From contig NZ_JAIEPN010000015.1 in assembly GCF_019748365.1 (NCBI RefSeq), positions 1 to 32,756 of the forward strand: 32,756 bases of DNA. Reading direction: 5' to 3'. The notes beneath the pieces are model-generated. The model was not told where the DNA came from. It was given only the letters and a program-made list of their open reading frames with translations, and searched no databases. Positions 1-6,666 of the stretch are shown here, one piece after another; position 1 is the stretch's first letter, and every line of letters starts with the position of its first letter. Source of the DNA: Novosphingobium sp. (GTDB lineage: Bacteria; Pseudomonadota; Alphaproteobacteria; Sphingomonadales; Sphingomonadaceae). Position numbers and translations under genes: made by a program.

Positions 1-102
1 AAGGACCAGATCGAAGCCTATATCGAACTCAAGTGGCCCGAAGTGATGCGCTGGGAAACCACGCCCTCGGCCGTCGAGTTCGACATGTACTACAGCGCCT
101 GA
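1..102 (+). CDS. glnA: Glutamine synthetase type I, C-terminal end (partial)
   Basis: Only the last 33 codons and the TGA stop are in the window. The peptide runs KDQIEAYIELKWPEVM and ends EFDMYYSA. Type I glutamine synthetases (GlnA, glutamate + ammonia + ATP to glutamine) end with a closely similar block, in which the EFDMYYS tail is a family hallmark. The subunit forms a cytoplasmic dodecamer that is the main ammonia-assimilation enzyme and is usually controlled by adenylylation; the adenylylation tyrosine lies upstream of the window. A rho-independent terminator follows 24 bp after the stop, so this is the 3' end of its transcription unit. The rest of the gene and any partner such as glnB lie outside. 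Confidence 0.9.
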   Translation, partial: KDQIEAYIELKWPEVMRWETTPSAVEFDMYYSA

Positions 103-126
103 TTTTTCAGCGCTTGGTCAGAAAGA

Positions 127-158
127 GGCGTCCGGGAAACCGGGCGCCTTTTTCGTTT
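127..158 (+). terminator. Rho-independent terminator after glnA
   Basis: GGCGTCCGG, a GAAA tetraloop, then CCGGGCGCC form a 9-bp GC-rich stem containing one T-G wobble. It is followed directly by TTTTTCGTTTT. Position and T-tail make it the terminator of glnA. Confidence 0.85.
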
Positions 159-185
159 TGGGGGTTTCGGAAGGAAGAGTGCCTC

Positions 186-218
186 CGGGATGCAAGGGCC
201 AGCGGCCCTTGCATCCCG
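186..218. repeat. Perfect 15-bp inverted repeat
   Basis: CGGGATGCAAGGGCC and its exact reverse complement flank a 3-base AGC loop. No T-run follows on either strand, so it is not an ordinary intrinsic terminator for glnA, which already has one at 127-158. It could be a member of a dispersed hairpin family, or the 3' boundary of the minus-strand transcript predicted from the promoter at 730-758. Confidence 0.7.
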
Positions 219-243
219 TCAGTCGGTGGGAGTTTCTACGCTT

Positions 244-320
244 GCGTCATTCGGGCGGGGGTCTGGCCGGCGGGCGCAGCGTTTGGGGCTCTGGATTCCC
301 GCCTACGCGGGAATGACGAG
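244..320. repeat. Composite REP-like palindromic unit, copy 1 (left arm decayed)
   Basis: The right arm holds the palindrome ATTCCCGC-CTAC-GCGGGAAT (295-314), flanked by CTGG and GACGAG. The left end begins CGTCATTC like copy 2 at 836-920, but its palindrome is degenerate. The core is the widespread ATTCCCGC/GCGGGAAT class of intergenic bacterial repeat. It makes no protein. Confidence 0.75.
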
Positions 321-729
321 GTTGGGGGTGGGGCCTGAGCCTGTTGGATTTGGCGGCGCGGCGGTGCGGTGATTGGGCAGGTGGGGTGATCGCGCGACCG
401 GTGCGGCGCCTGCACTGGCGCTGCGGGAGGGGCGTCGTGTTCCGCCGGGGTGCGAGTGGCCGGATGGGCAGAAGAGGTCCGGCGCAGCCTTCTTGTCGAT
501 CATGGCCCGGGACCGGGGTAGCGGCTCGCGTGCGTGCCGGTCTTTGCTCGCATTCGGCCAGATGCCGATGGGAGCCATGATCTGCGTGCTGGCGCGGTAA
601 TGTGCCTGGCCAAGGACTTGGGGGAGACCGCCCCACCTTGAACCCGCAGCCCGCACCGGTCGCGTTGGCGTTTCACGGCCAAAGGAGCGAGGGCAAGGCC
701 GGCCTAGCCTGCTCCCGATCTGGGCGGGA

Positions 730-758
730 CGTATAACCCATTTGGTTCGTTTTGTCAA
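730..758 (-). promoter_or_regulatory. Near-consensus housekeeping promoter facing left, no known gene
   Basis: On the minus strand TTGACA (758-753) is followed after exactly 17 bp by TATACG (735-730). Transcription would start near 723 and run toward glnA. No recognisable gene lies in that direction for 600 bp. The first transcribed segment folds into a GC-rich hairpin (715-684). This may drive a small RNA, or be the remnant of a lost gene. Confidence 0.5.
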
Positions 759-775
759 GGGTGGTGTTGGGCAAG

Positions 776-804
776 GTGTCTCGACTTCGCTCGACACGAA
801 CGGT
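776..804. repeat. Short dispersed palindromic repeat (GTGTCTCGA/TCGACAC type)
   Basis: The sequence GTGTCTCGACTTCGCTCGA continues into CACGAACGG and pairs imperfectly on itself (GTGTC-GA with TC-GACAC). From memory of sphingomonad genomes, this motif, often ending in CACGAACGG, is a frequent intergenic repeat. Its family identity is recalled, not computed. Confidence 0.55.
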
Positions 805-835
805 GGGCGGATTTTTGGGTTTTCATACCAAGCTT

Positions 836-920
836 CGTCATTCCCGCGCAGGCGGGAATCCAGGGCGGCTGGCGCTGCGTGTGCGGCTCTGGATTCCCGC
901 CTTCGCGGGAATGACGAGGT
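836..920. repeat. Composite REP-like palindromic unit, copy 2
   Basis: Two palindromes face each other: ATTCCCGC-GCAG-GCGGGAAT (840-859) and ATTCCCGC-CTTC-GCGGGAAT (893-912). They are bounded outside by CGTC and GACG and separated by about 33 bp. The whole unit is therefore also a larger inverted repeat, the usual arrangement of paired REP elements. It shares its layout with copy 1 at 244-320. Confidence 0.8.
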
Positions 921-942
921 TTTTGATATTGCGAGAGGTTTC

Positions 943-970
943 GTCACCCCGGGCTTGACCCGGGGTCCCG
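943..970. repeat. CCCCGGG/CCCGGGG dispersed palindromic repeat
   Basis: ACCCCGGG (946-953) and CCCGGGGT (959-966) flank CTTGA, preceded by GTC and followed by CCCG. This is a second, distinct class of short intergenic palindrome lying 30 bp from the REP-like pair, which suggests the stretch accumulates such elements. Confidence 0.65.
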
Positions 971-1144
971 CTTGGATTGCGAGCGCGGTGGTTGCGGCGA
1001 GAAGCGGGAGGAGGGCAGCGGAGAGAGAAATTTGCGCCCGCTGTAACCTTTTCCACAGCACCCTCGCGACTCGGGACGAACCGAGATTGCTTCCCGATGA
1101 ACGGAAGCCCCCCGGACTCCTCGAATCGCTTCAAATCCTTAGTC

Positions 1145-1636
1145 ATGCTGCACATGCACAAGACCATAATCGCAGCATGTGTCGCCCTCCTGTCGCTCTT
1201 CGCGCTGCCGTCTGCGGCGCAGGCCCGGCTCCAGTGCGTGACGTATGCGCGGCAGGTTTCGGAAGTGCAGCTCAGCGGCAATGCGCGGGATTGGTGGGGC
1301 CATGCCGAGGGCCGTTATGAGCGCGGCCAGACGCCCAAGGTTGGCGCGGTGCTTGCCTTCGCCGGCACCCGCGCGATGCCCTATGGCCACGTTGCCGTCG
1401 TCAACAAGGTGGTCGATAGCCGACACATCCTGATAAACCACGCCAACTGGTCGCGCCCGGGCATGGTCGAGCGCGGCGTGATGGCGGTGGATGTGTCCGC
1501 CGCCGGCGACTGGAGCGAAGTGCGCGTGTGGTATGCGCCGACCCGCTCGCTGGGCCTGCGCCCGAGCGCGGCCAAGGGCTTCATCTATCCGCGCACGATC
1601 ACGGCGAGCGCCGGGGCCTCCGCCAACGCTGGCTGA
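1145..1636 (+). CDS. Secreted CHAP-domain protein (putative peptidoglycan hydrolase)
   Basis: A 163-residue protein if it starts at ATG 1145. An N-terminal signal peptide (hydrophobic core IIAACVALLSLFAL, cleavage near AQA-RLQC) is followed by a compact CHAP domain. CHAP domains are cysteine amidases or endopeptidases that cut peptidoglycan stem or cross-bridge peptides. The expected catalytic cysteine is visible in LQCVTYAR (Cys31) and the histidine in YGHVAVV (His82), with a polar residue in LINHANW (Asn98/His99). The likely site of action is the periplasm. The start is uncertain: in-frame ATGs at 1097, 1145 and 1154 lack a clear Shine-Dalgarno, and 1145 or 1154 gives the best signal peptide. 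The next gene follows after 51 bp on the same strand and is also exported. Many sphingomonads carry similar small CHAP proteins of unknown physiological role. Confidence 0.85.
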   Translation: MLHMHKTIIAACVALLSLFALPSAAQARLQCVTYARQVSEVQLSGNARDWWGHAEGRYERGQTPKVGAVLAFAGTRAMPYGHVAVVNKVVDSRHILINHANWSRPGMVERGVMAVDVSAAGDWSEVRVWYAPTRSLGLRPSAAKGFIYPRTITASAGASANAG

Positions 1637-1687
1637 TGCTGTTTTGCGGGTAGGCAAGCCTGCCGCGATTTGCCAACACGCCGTTCC

Positions 1688-2644
1688 ATGATCAGGCCAC
1701 TTCTTGCCGCAGCCACCTTGCTGTGCGCCCTCCCCGCGTTCGCGCAGCCCGCTCCCGATCCGATGCCTGCCGCAGCGAAGGCGATCATCGATCACTACCA
1801 CATGCAGAACATTCCCCACGAAGGGCCGTGGTTCCTGCAAACCTTCAAGAGCGACGACGTGATCGAAGGCGCGCTGGCGGAGCGCTACAGGGGCAAGCGC
1901 TGGGCCTATACGGCGATCTATGCGGTGTTCACCCGCAGCGATTTTTCCGCGATGCACCGGCTCGCCACCGACGAACTCTGGCATTTCTACGGCGGCAGCC
2001 CGGCGCAGATCCTGCTGCTCTATCCCGATGGTCGCGGCGAAGTGAAGATCTGGGGCAGCGACGTACTAAAGGGCGAGGAGCCGCAGATCATGGTGCCCCG
2101 CGGCACGTGGATGGGCGCGCGGCCGATCGGCGATCCCAAGGTGGCCTACAGCTTCGGTGCCAACACGCTTTCGCCCGGCTTTGAATATGCCGATTACGAA
2201 CCCGGCTACCGCGACGAGCTCGCCGCGCTCTACCCGAAGTTCGCGCGCGAGATCACCGAACTGACCCGCGATGAATCCGCCCATCGCCCCGCCGGATCGG
2301 GCACCAAGCCGGCGCTCGTGCCGCCGGTCGCGGTCGAGGAACTGGTCGGCCGCACGTCGCCGCAGCGCTCGGACGCGATCAGCGTCGCGCGCTTCACGCT
2401 GCAGAAGGGCGCGGCCATTCCGATGACGGTGACGCGCGAAGGCACGGAAGTCATGGTCGTCAGCGCAGGCAAGGGCCGCGTCACCATCGGCGGCAAGGTG
2501 CAGGAAGTCGCCCAGGGTTCGGTCGTGCTGCTGCCGCCGCGCGTGCCGCACCGGATCGATGCCGATACGCGGCTGGAGTTCACGGTAAGCGTCGCGCCCG
2601 CCTGGCAGGCATCCGACATGACGATCCTGCCGGAGAAGCCCTAG
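1688..2644 (+). CDS. Secreted double-cupin protein (DUF985 cupin plus second cupin)
   Basis: A 318-residue protein from ATG 1688; an upstream in-frame TTG at 1670 is less likely because 1688 begins a clean signal peptide (MIRPLLAAATLLCALPAFAQ). Residues 30-190 match the DUF985 cupin family, including the signature MHRLATDELWHFYGGSP (His90, Glu96, His99). Residues 230-305 form a second cupin barrel. Its second motif (LLPPRVPHRI) keeps a histidine, but its first motif (GAAIPMTVTREGTEVMVV) lacks the usual metal-binding HxH, so this half probably does not bind metal normally. DUF985 proteins are usually shorter, single-domain and cytoplasmic, so the export signal and the second cupin are noteworthy. 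No substrate can be assigned. It may be cotranscribed with the CHAP gene. It ends tail-to-tail with the cyclic-di-GMP gene, the two stops overlapping in CTAG. Confidence 0.85.
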   Translation: MIRPLLAAATLLCALPAFAQPAPDPMPAAAKAIIDHYHMQNIPHEGPWFLQTFKSDDVIEGALAERYRGKRWAYTAIYAVFTRSDFSAMHRLATDELWHFYGGSPAQILLLYPDGRGEVKIWGSDVLKGEEPQIMVPRGTWMGARPIGDPKVAYSFGANTLSPGFEYADYEPGYRDELAALYPKFAREITELTRDESAHRPAGSGTKPALVPPVAVEELVGRTSPQRSDAISVARFTLQKGAAIPMTVTREGTEVMVVSAGKGRVTIGGKVQEVAQGSVVLLPPRVPHRIDADTRLEFTVSVAPAWQASDMTILPEKP

Positions 2645-4935
2645 GACGCCCGGCGCAGCACCGCCGCCTCCTCGCGCTCGGCGAGCAGGCCCCGCGCCTC
2701 CTCCGCCGGCAGCGCGGCCCAGAACAGGTAGCCCTGCACCAGTTCGCAGCCCGCCGCCTGCACCAGCAGGCGCTGCACTTCGGTCTCGACGCCTTCGGCC
2801 ACGACTTTCATCCGCAGCGTCTTGCCCAGCGTGGTGATTGCGCAGAGGATCGAGTGGGCATCGCGGTCGCGCTCGATGTTGGAGACGAAGGAGCGGTCGA
2901 TCTTGATCCGGTCGAACTGGAACGAGCGCAAGTACGAGAGCGAGGAATAGCCGATCCCGAAATCGTCGAGCGCGACGCGGATGCCCATGCGGTTCAGCTC
3001 GCGCAGCACGCCGATCACATGCGCGCTGCGATCGAGCATGACGCCCTCGGTCACTTCGAAGACGAGGCGCTGCGGGTCCATGCCGGTTTCTTCAAGCAGG
3101 CCCGCCAGCATGGGGAGGAAATCGCCCGCCATGATCTGGAGCGGCGAAAGATTGACCGAAATGTCGCAGTCCGGCCAGCTGCGGCATTCGGTGAAGACAT
3201 GGCGCAGCACCCAGGTGCCGAGCGGGATCATCAGGCCGCCCTGTTCGGCGATGGGCACGAAGAGGTCCGGACGAATCTCGCCGCGTTCGGGATGGTTCCA
3301 CCTGAGCAGCGCCTCGAAGCCGCTGACCGCGCCGGTGCCGGTCTCGACCACCGGCTGATAGGCGACCGAAAGCTCGCCGCGGGTGATCGCGAGGCGCAGT
3401 TCCATTTCCATCTCGCGGCGCAGTTTGACGCTGGCATCCATGTCCGGCGTGAAGCGGCGGTAGCGTCCGCGCCCGCGCTGCTTGGCACGGTAGAGCGCGA
3501 TATCGGCACGGCGCAGCAGTTCGCCCGGGTCCTCGCTCTGTTCGGGCCCCCAGCTGATCCCGCAGGAGACCGAGACTTCGAGCGTGTTGCCCGAAATGAT
3601 GAAAGGCTTGCGCATGAGCTGCATGATCTTGCTGCCCAGCCGGTCCGCCGCGCGCGCGCCGTCGCCACTGGCGTGGAGCAGCACGAATTCATCGCCGCCG
3701 AACCGCGCGATGAATGCCTCGCGCGGCAGCGCCTCGCGCAGGCGGTGGGCGACCATGCGAACGAGCTCGTCGCCCACGTGATGGCCCATCGTATCGTTGA
3801 CCAGCTTGAACCCGTCGATGTCGATATAGGCGACGAACAGGTTGCCCTGCGCCTCGCCCTCGATGAATTCGGTGAGCAGGGTGCGCAGGCGCTGCATGTA
3901 GTAAACGCGGTTGGGCAGTCCGGTCATCGCATCGTGGAGCGCGTTGTGCTGGGCTTGCGCTTCGCTGGCCTTGAGCTCGTTGGCGGTCATGCGCATGCGC
4001 CTGACAATCACTGCACCGCCCGCGACGACGCCGAGGAAGAACAGGATGAACGTGGCGAGCACCGGCGCGGTGCGCTGGACGATCTTCGGGCCGGGCACTT
4101 TGGCGGTCCACGTGATCCAGCCGATGTGGTCGTTGAACGCCGTGCTTAGCGGAACGGCATTGGCACCGCCGATCCGCGCCTGGTCCGGCACGAAGCTCAG
4201 ATCGCGCAGCACGAGGTCGCTGCTCATCTTGGCGAGGATCGAGCCATCGAGATAGCGCAGGGTGGCCACATAGTTGGGCTCGCGGCGGAGCAGGCTGTAA
4301 TCGTTGTCGGGAACGATCGAGATGACCGAGAGGAAGGCCGGACGGCCGTTGCGCAACACCGGAGTCGCCGCCCAACGGTTGAGCGGCTGGCCCGAAGACG
4401 CGACCGGCCAATCGACATCGGCAAGCTTCTTGATGCTGGCGATGCGCCCACCCAGCGGCACGTTGTGTCTGGCCCGCTGGATCAGGTCCTCGACGTGCCA
4501 GCGCACTTCCTGATAGCCCGTATCGCCCGCCATCGGCCGCCCTTGCGCCCAGCCGTGAACCAGCGAACCATCGGGCCGGACGAGGAACATCGCATCGGTC
4601 TCGAGGTTGTTCCACACGAAATCGCCGAGGAAATGGTTTGCCCAGACTTCGTTGTCCGAAAGGACGGCGTTGCGCATGGCATCGTCCCAGGTCAGCTGCA
4701 CCTTCTGTGCCGCGACGATCGAGCTGCCAAGTTGGTCGAGATAGCGGGTCACGAGCACGCGCTCGTCCTCGCGCGCCAGTTCATCGGCAATGCGGGTCGA
4801 TCGGGAGAAGACTGCGACCAGCAGCGCGGACAGGGCGATCAGCGCGAGGAACGTCGCGAGCGCGATCCAGCCGGTGCGCAGATTGCGCACCGACGATCGC
4901 GCAGCGGAACCGCGAGTGATGTTGTCCAAGCCCAT
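2641..4935 (-). CDS. Membrane CHASE4-GGDEF-EAL cyclic-di-GMP signalling protein
   Basis: 764 residues. Membrane segments at about 22-43 and 291-311 enclose a periplasmic sensor of CHASE4 type (about 50-285, with the early KVQLTWDDAM stretch). A GGDEF domain follows (about 330-495, intact GGDEF at 413-417), then an EAL domain (about 515-755). The EAL side keeps EAL (541-543), FEVTEG, DDFGIGYSS (657-665), KID (Lys678), AEGVET (713-718) and QGYLF, so phosphodiesterase activity is expected. The GGDEF motif is also intact, but no RxxD inhibitory site precedes it (residues 404-407 are PREA), so product inhibition at that site is not expected. The protein could make, degrade, or switch between making and degrading cyclic-di-GMP in response to a periplasmic cue. 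ATG 4935 is preceded by GCTAAGCC with 7 nt between, suggesting a leaderless transcript. It is divergent from the aldehyde dehydrogenase. Confidence 0.93.
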   Translation of the reverse strand: MGLDNITRGSAARSSVRNLRTGWIALATFLALIALSALLVAVFSRSTRIADELAREDERVLVTRYLDQLGSSIVAAQKVQLTWDDAMRNAVLSDNEVWANHFLGDFVWNNLETDAMFLVRPDGSLVHGWAQGRPMAGDTGYQEVRWHVEDLIQRARHNVPLGGRIASIKKLADVDWPVASSGQPLNRWAATPVLRNGRPAFLSVISIVPDNDYSLLRREPNYVATLRYLDGSILAKMSSDLVLRDLSFVPDQARIGGANAVPLSTAFNDHIGWITWTAKVPGPKIVQRTAPVLATFILFFLGVVAGGAVIVRRMRMTANELKASEAQAQHNALHDAMTGLPNRVYYMQRLRTLLTEFIEGEAQGNLFVAYIDIDGFKLVNDTMGHHVGDELVRMVAHRLREALPREAFIARFGGDEFVLLHASGDGARAADRLGSKIMQLMRKPFIISGNTLEVSVSCGISWGPEQSEDPGELLRRADIALYRAKQRGRGRYRRFTPDMDASVKLRREMEMELRLAITRGELSVAYQPVVETGTGAVSGFEALLRWNHPERGEIRPDLFVPIAEQGGLMIPLGTWVLRHVFTECRSWPDCDISVNLSPLQIMAGDFLPMLAGLLEETGMDPQRLVFEVTEGVMLDRSAHVIGVLRELNRMGIRVALDDFGIGYSSLSYLRSFQFDRIKIDRSFVSNIERDRDAHSILCAITTLGKTLRMKVVAEGVETEVQRLLVQAAGCELVQGYLFWAALPAEEARGLLAEREEAAVLRRAS

Positions 4936-4942
4936 CGAGCCG

Positions 4943-4950
4943 GGCTTAGC
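4943..4950 (-). promoter_or_regulatory. Putative -10 element of the GGDEF-EAL gene (leaderless)
   Basis: GCTAAGCC on the minus strand lies 7 nt before the ATG at 4935 and resembles the alphaproteobacterial -10 consensus GCTANAWC. No Shine-Dalgarno is visible. The transcript would begin at or next to the start codon. The -35 region is weak. Confidence 0.4.
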
Positions 4951-5054
4951 GGCAGGATGGAAAGAAACGGTTAGCGCGCGTTACGCACTACAAGGCTCCA
5001 TACCGGAAACCTGGCGAGATTCCCGGAGCTCTAAACGGTTAGCATGGCCTTTCC

Positions 5055-5088
5055 GGCCAAACGCCGCGCAGCGCTCGCGCGGCTGGCC
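5055..5088. promoter_or_regulatory. 34-bp nested palindrome upstream of the aldehyde dehydrogenase
   Basis: GGCCA (5055-5059) pairs with TGGCC (5084-5088), and inside them CCGCGC pairs with GCGCGG across an AGCGCTC core. It lies 87 bp before the ALDH start, in the 240-bp divergent gap. It has no T-tail. An operator or a leader hairpin is possible. Nothing else in 4936-5175 is recognisable except the ALDH ribosome-binding site. Confidence 0.45.
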
Positions 5089-5175
5089 AAATGCGTTGCA
5101 ATTGCGAACCGGACCCGCCATCGTCAGAAAAAGCAGCTCACCCTTTGCCAATCCAACAAACTTGGGAGAACACCG

Positions 5176-6600
5176 ATGCGCGAGCATCTTCAGCACTACA
5201 TCAACGGCGCCTGGACCCCCAGCGAAGGCGGCAAGCGCCACGAAGTGATCAACCCGGCAACCGAGGAAGCCTGCGCCGCCATTACGCTGGGCAGCCAGGC
5301 CGATGTCGACAAGGCGGTGGCCGCTGCCAAGGCCGCGTTCCCCGCCTTTGCCGCCACGCCGGTGGAAGAGCGCAAGGCGCTGCTGGTGCGCATTCTCGAA
5401 GAGTACAAGAAGCGCATCCCCGATTTCGCCAAGGTCATCAGCGAGGAAATGGGCGCGCCGGTCAGTTTTGCCGGCACCGCGCAAGTGGGCGCGGGGATCG
5501 GCTACATTCTCGGTACGCTCGAAGCACTGGACGATTTCGTGTGGGAACACCCGGTTCCCGGCGCCAATGCCCGCTTCGTGCATGAACCGATCGGCGTGGT
5601 TGCGGCGATCACGCCGTGGAACTGGCCGCTCAACCAGATCTGCGCGAAGATCGCCCCCTGCATCGCCGCTGGCAACACGATCGTGCTCAAGCCTTCGGAA
5701 GAGTGCCCCTCGAACGCGGTGATCATCGCCGAGGTCATGCATGCCGCAGGCGTGCCCGCCGGTGTGTTCAACCTCGTGCAGGGTGACGGCCCGGGCGTCG
5801 GCGTCGCGCTGACGGTCCATCCCGATGTCGACATGGTGAGCTTCACCGGCTCGACCCGCGCCGGCATCCAGATCGCCAAGAACGCGGCCGATACGGTCAA
5901 GCGCGTGCATCAGGAACTCGGCGGCAAATCGCCCAACCTCATCCTCGAGGATGCGGACTTTGCCGCAACGCTGCCCGGCACGCTGCAGGGCGTGGTCGCC
6001 AACACCGGCCAGAGCTGCATTGCCCCCACCCGCCTGCTGGTGCCAAAGTCGCGCAAGGAAGAAGCCGAGACTTTCGTGAAGAACTACTTCGCGGCGGTGA
6101 AGGTCGGCAGCCCCGAAGAGGAGGGCATGCACATCGGCCCCGTGGTCAACAAGGCGCAGTGGACCAAGATCCAGTCGCTGATCGACACTTCGATCACCGA
6201 GGGTGCCTCGCTGCTCGAAGGCGGCCCGGGCCTGCCCGACAACGTCAACCGCGGCTACTACATCCGCCCGACGGTGTTTTCGGACGTGACGCCGGACATG
6301 ACGATCTTCCGCGAGGAGACCTTCGGCCCCGTTGCCACGATCACCACCTATGACGGCCTCGAGGACGGCATCGAGCTGGCCAACCGCACGGCTTACGGGC
6401 TTTCGGCGGTCGTTACCGGCGATGTCGAGACGGCCAAGGGCATCGTGGGCCGCCTGCGCGCGGGCCTCGTTGCGGTCAACCAGTGGGGCGGTGTCAAGGG
6501 CGGCGCCTTCGGTGGCTACAAGCAATCGGGCAACGGCCGCGAAGGCGGTGCCTATGGCCTCAGGGACTTCATGGAACTGAAGACCATCGCCGGGGCGTGA
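5176..6600 (+). CDS. NAD(P)-dependent aldehyde dehydrogenase family protein
   Basis: 474 residues. The start at ATG 5176 is fixed by a good ribosome-binding site (GGGAGAA, 6 nt upstream); the open frame extends further upstream without support. The protein is a full-length member of the aldehyde dehydrogenase superfamily, oxidising an aldehyde to its carboxylate with NAD(P)+. The hallmarks are all present: TPWNWPLNQ with the oxyanion Asn149, SFTGSTRAG for cofactor binding, ELGGKSPNLI with general-base Glu247, GQSCIAPTR with nucleophile Cys281, and EETFGPVATI near the C-terminus. The substrate cannot be told from sequence. The gene stands alone, diverging from the cyclic-di-GMP gene and followed by its own terminator. 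A 34-bp palindrome at 5055-5088 may be its operator. Confidence 0.93.
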   Translation: MREHLQHYINGAWTPSEGGKRHEVINPATEEACAAITLGSQADVDKAVAAAKAAFPAFAATPVEERKALLVRILEEYKKRIPDFAKVISEEMGAPVSFAGTAQVGAGIGYILGTLEALDDFVWEHPVPGANARFVHEPIGVVAAITPWNWPLNQICAKIAPCIAAGNTIVLKPSEECPSNAVIIAEVMHAAGVPAGVFNLVQGDGPGVGVALTVHPDVDMVSFTGSTRAGIQIAKNAADTVKRVHQELGGKSPNLILEDADFAATLPGTLQGVVANTGQSCIAPTRLLVPKSRKEEAETFVKNYFAAVKVGSPEEEGMHIGPVVNKAQWTKIQSLIDTSITEGASLLEGGPGLPDNVNRGYYIRPTVFSDVTPDMTIFREETFGPVATITTYDGLEDGIELANRTAYGLSAVVTGDVETAKGIVGRLRAGLVAVNQWGGVKGGAFGGYKQSGNGREGGAYGLRDFMELKTIAGA

Positions 6601-6627
6601 GTCCCCGGCATCGGGCTTGAAACAGGA

Positions 6628-6666
6628 CCCCGCGCCGCACCCGTGGCGCGGGGTTTCGTTTTTCTT
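6628..6666. terminator. Bidirectional intrinsic terminator between ALDH and tamB
   Basis: CCCCGCGCC (6628-6636) and GGCGCGGGG (6645-6653) form a perfect 9-bp GC stem, followed by TTTCGTTTTTCTT. It terminates the ALDH transcript. The stem could also stop tamB, whose TAA lies at 6665-6667, although the A-run is on the wrong side for an ideal leftward terminator. Confidence 0.85.

Larger units (their letters stand above)
159..1144. other. Gene-free stretch of about 1 kb with palindromic repeats
   Basis: No convincing coding region is present. The longest open frames on either strand run straight through the palindromic repeats, have low-complexity Arg/Pro/Ala compositions, and show no recognisable domain. 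The stretch holds a perfect 15-bp inverted repeat (186-218), two composite REP-like units (244-320 and 836-920), two further short palindromic repeats (776-804 and 943-970), and a near-consensus promoter facing left (730-758). Just downstream of that promoter, 684-715 can fold into a GC-rich hairpin with GGAGC/GCTCC at its base and GGCCGGCC near its tip. I looked for signatures of tmRNA, RNase P RNA, SRP RNA and tRNA and saw none. The region may hold an unassigned small RNA on the minus strand. Confidence 0.6.

Noticed and set aside
127..725. tmRNA, RNase P RNA, SRP RNA or 6S RNA downstream of the orphan promoter
   Set aside because: None of the conserved core sequences I know for tmRNA, RNase P or SRP RNA is present on either strand. 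6S RNA cannot be judged by eye, so I do not call it.
303..1061. 252-residue open frame on the minus strand in the gene-free stretch
   Set aside because: It reads straight through several REP-like palindromes, shows low-complexity composition and has no domain or ribosome-binding site. A noncoding transcript is more likely if anything is made there.
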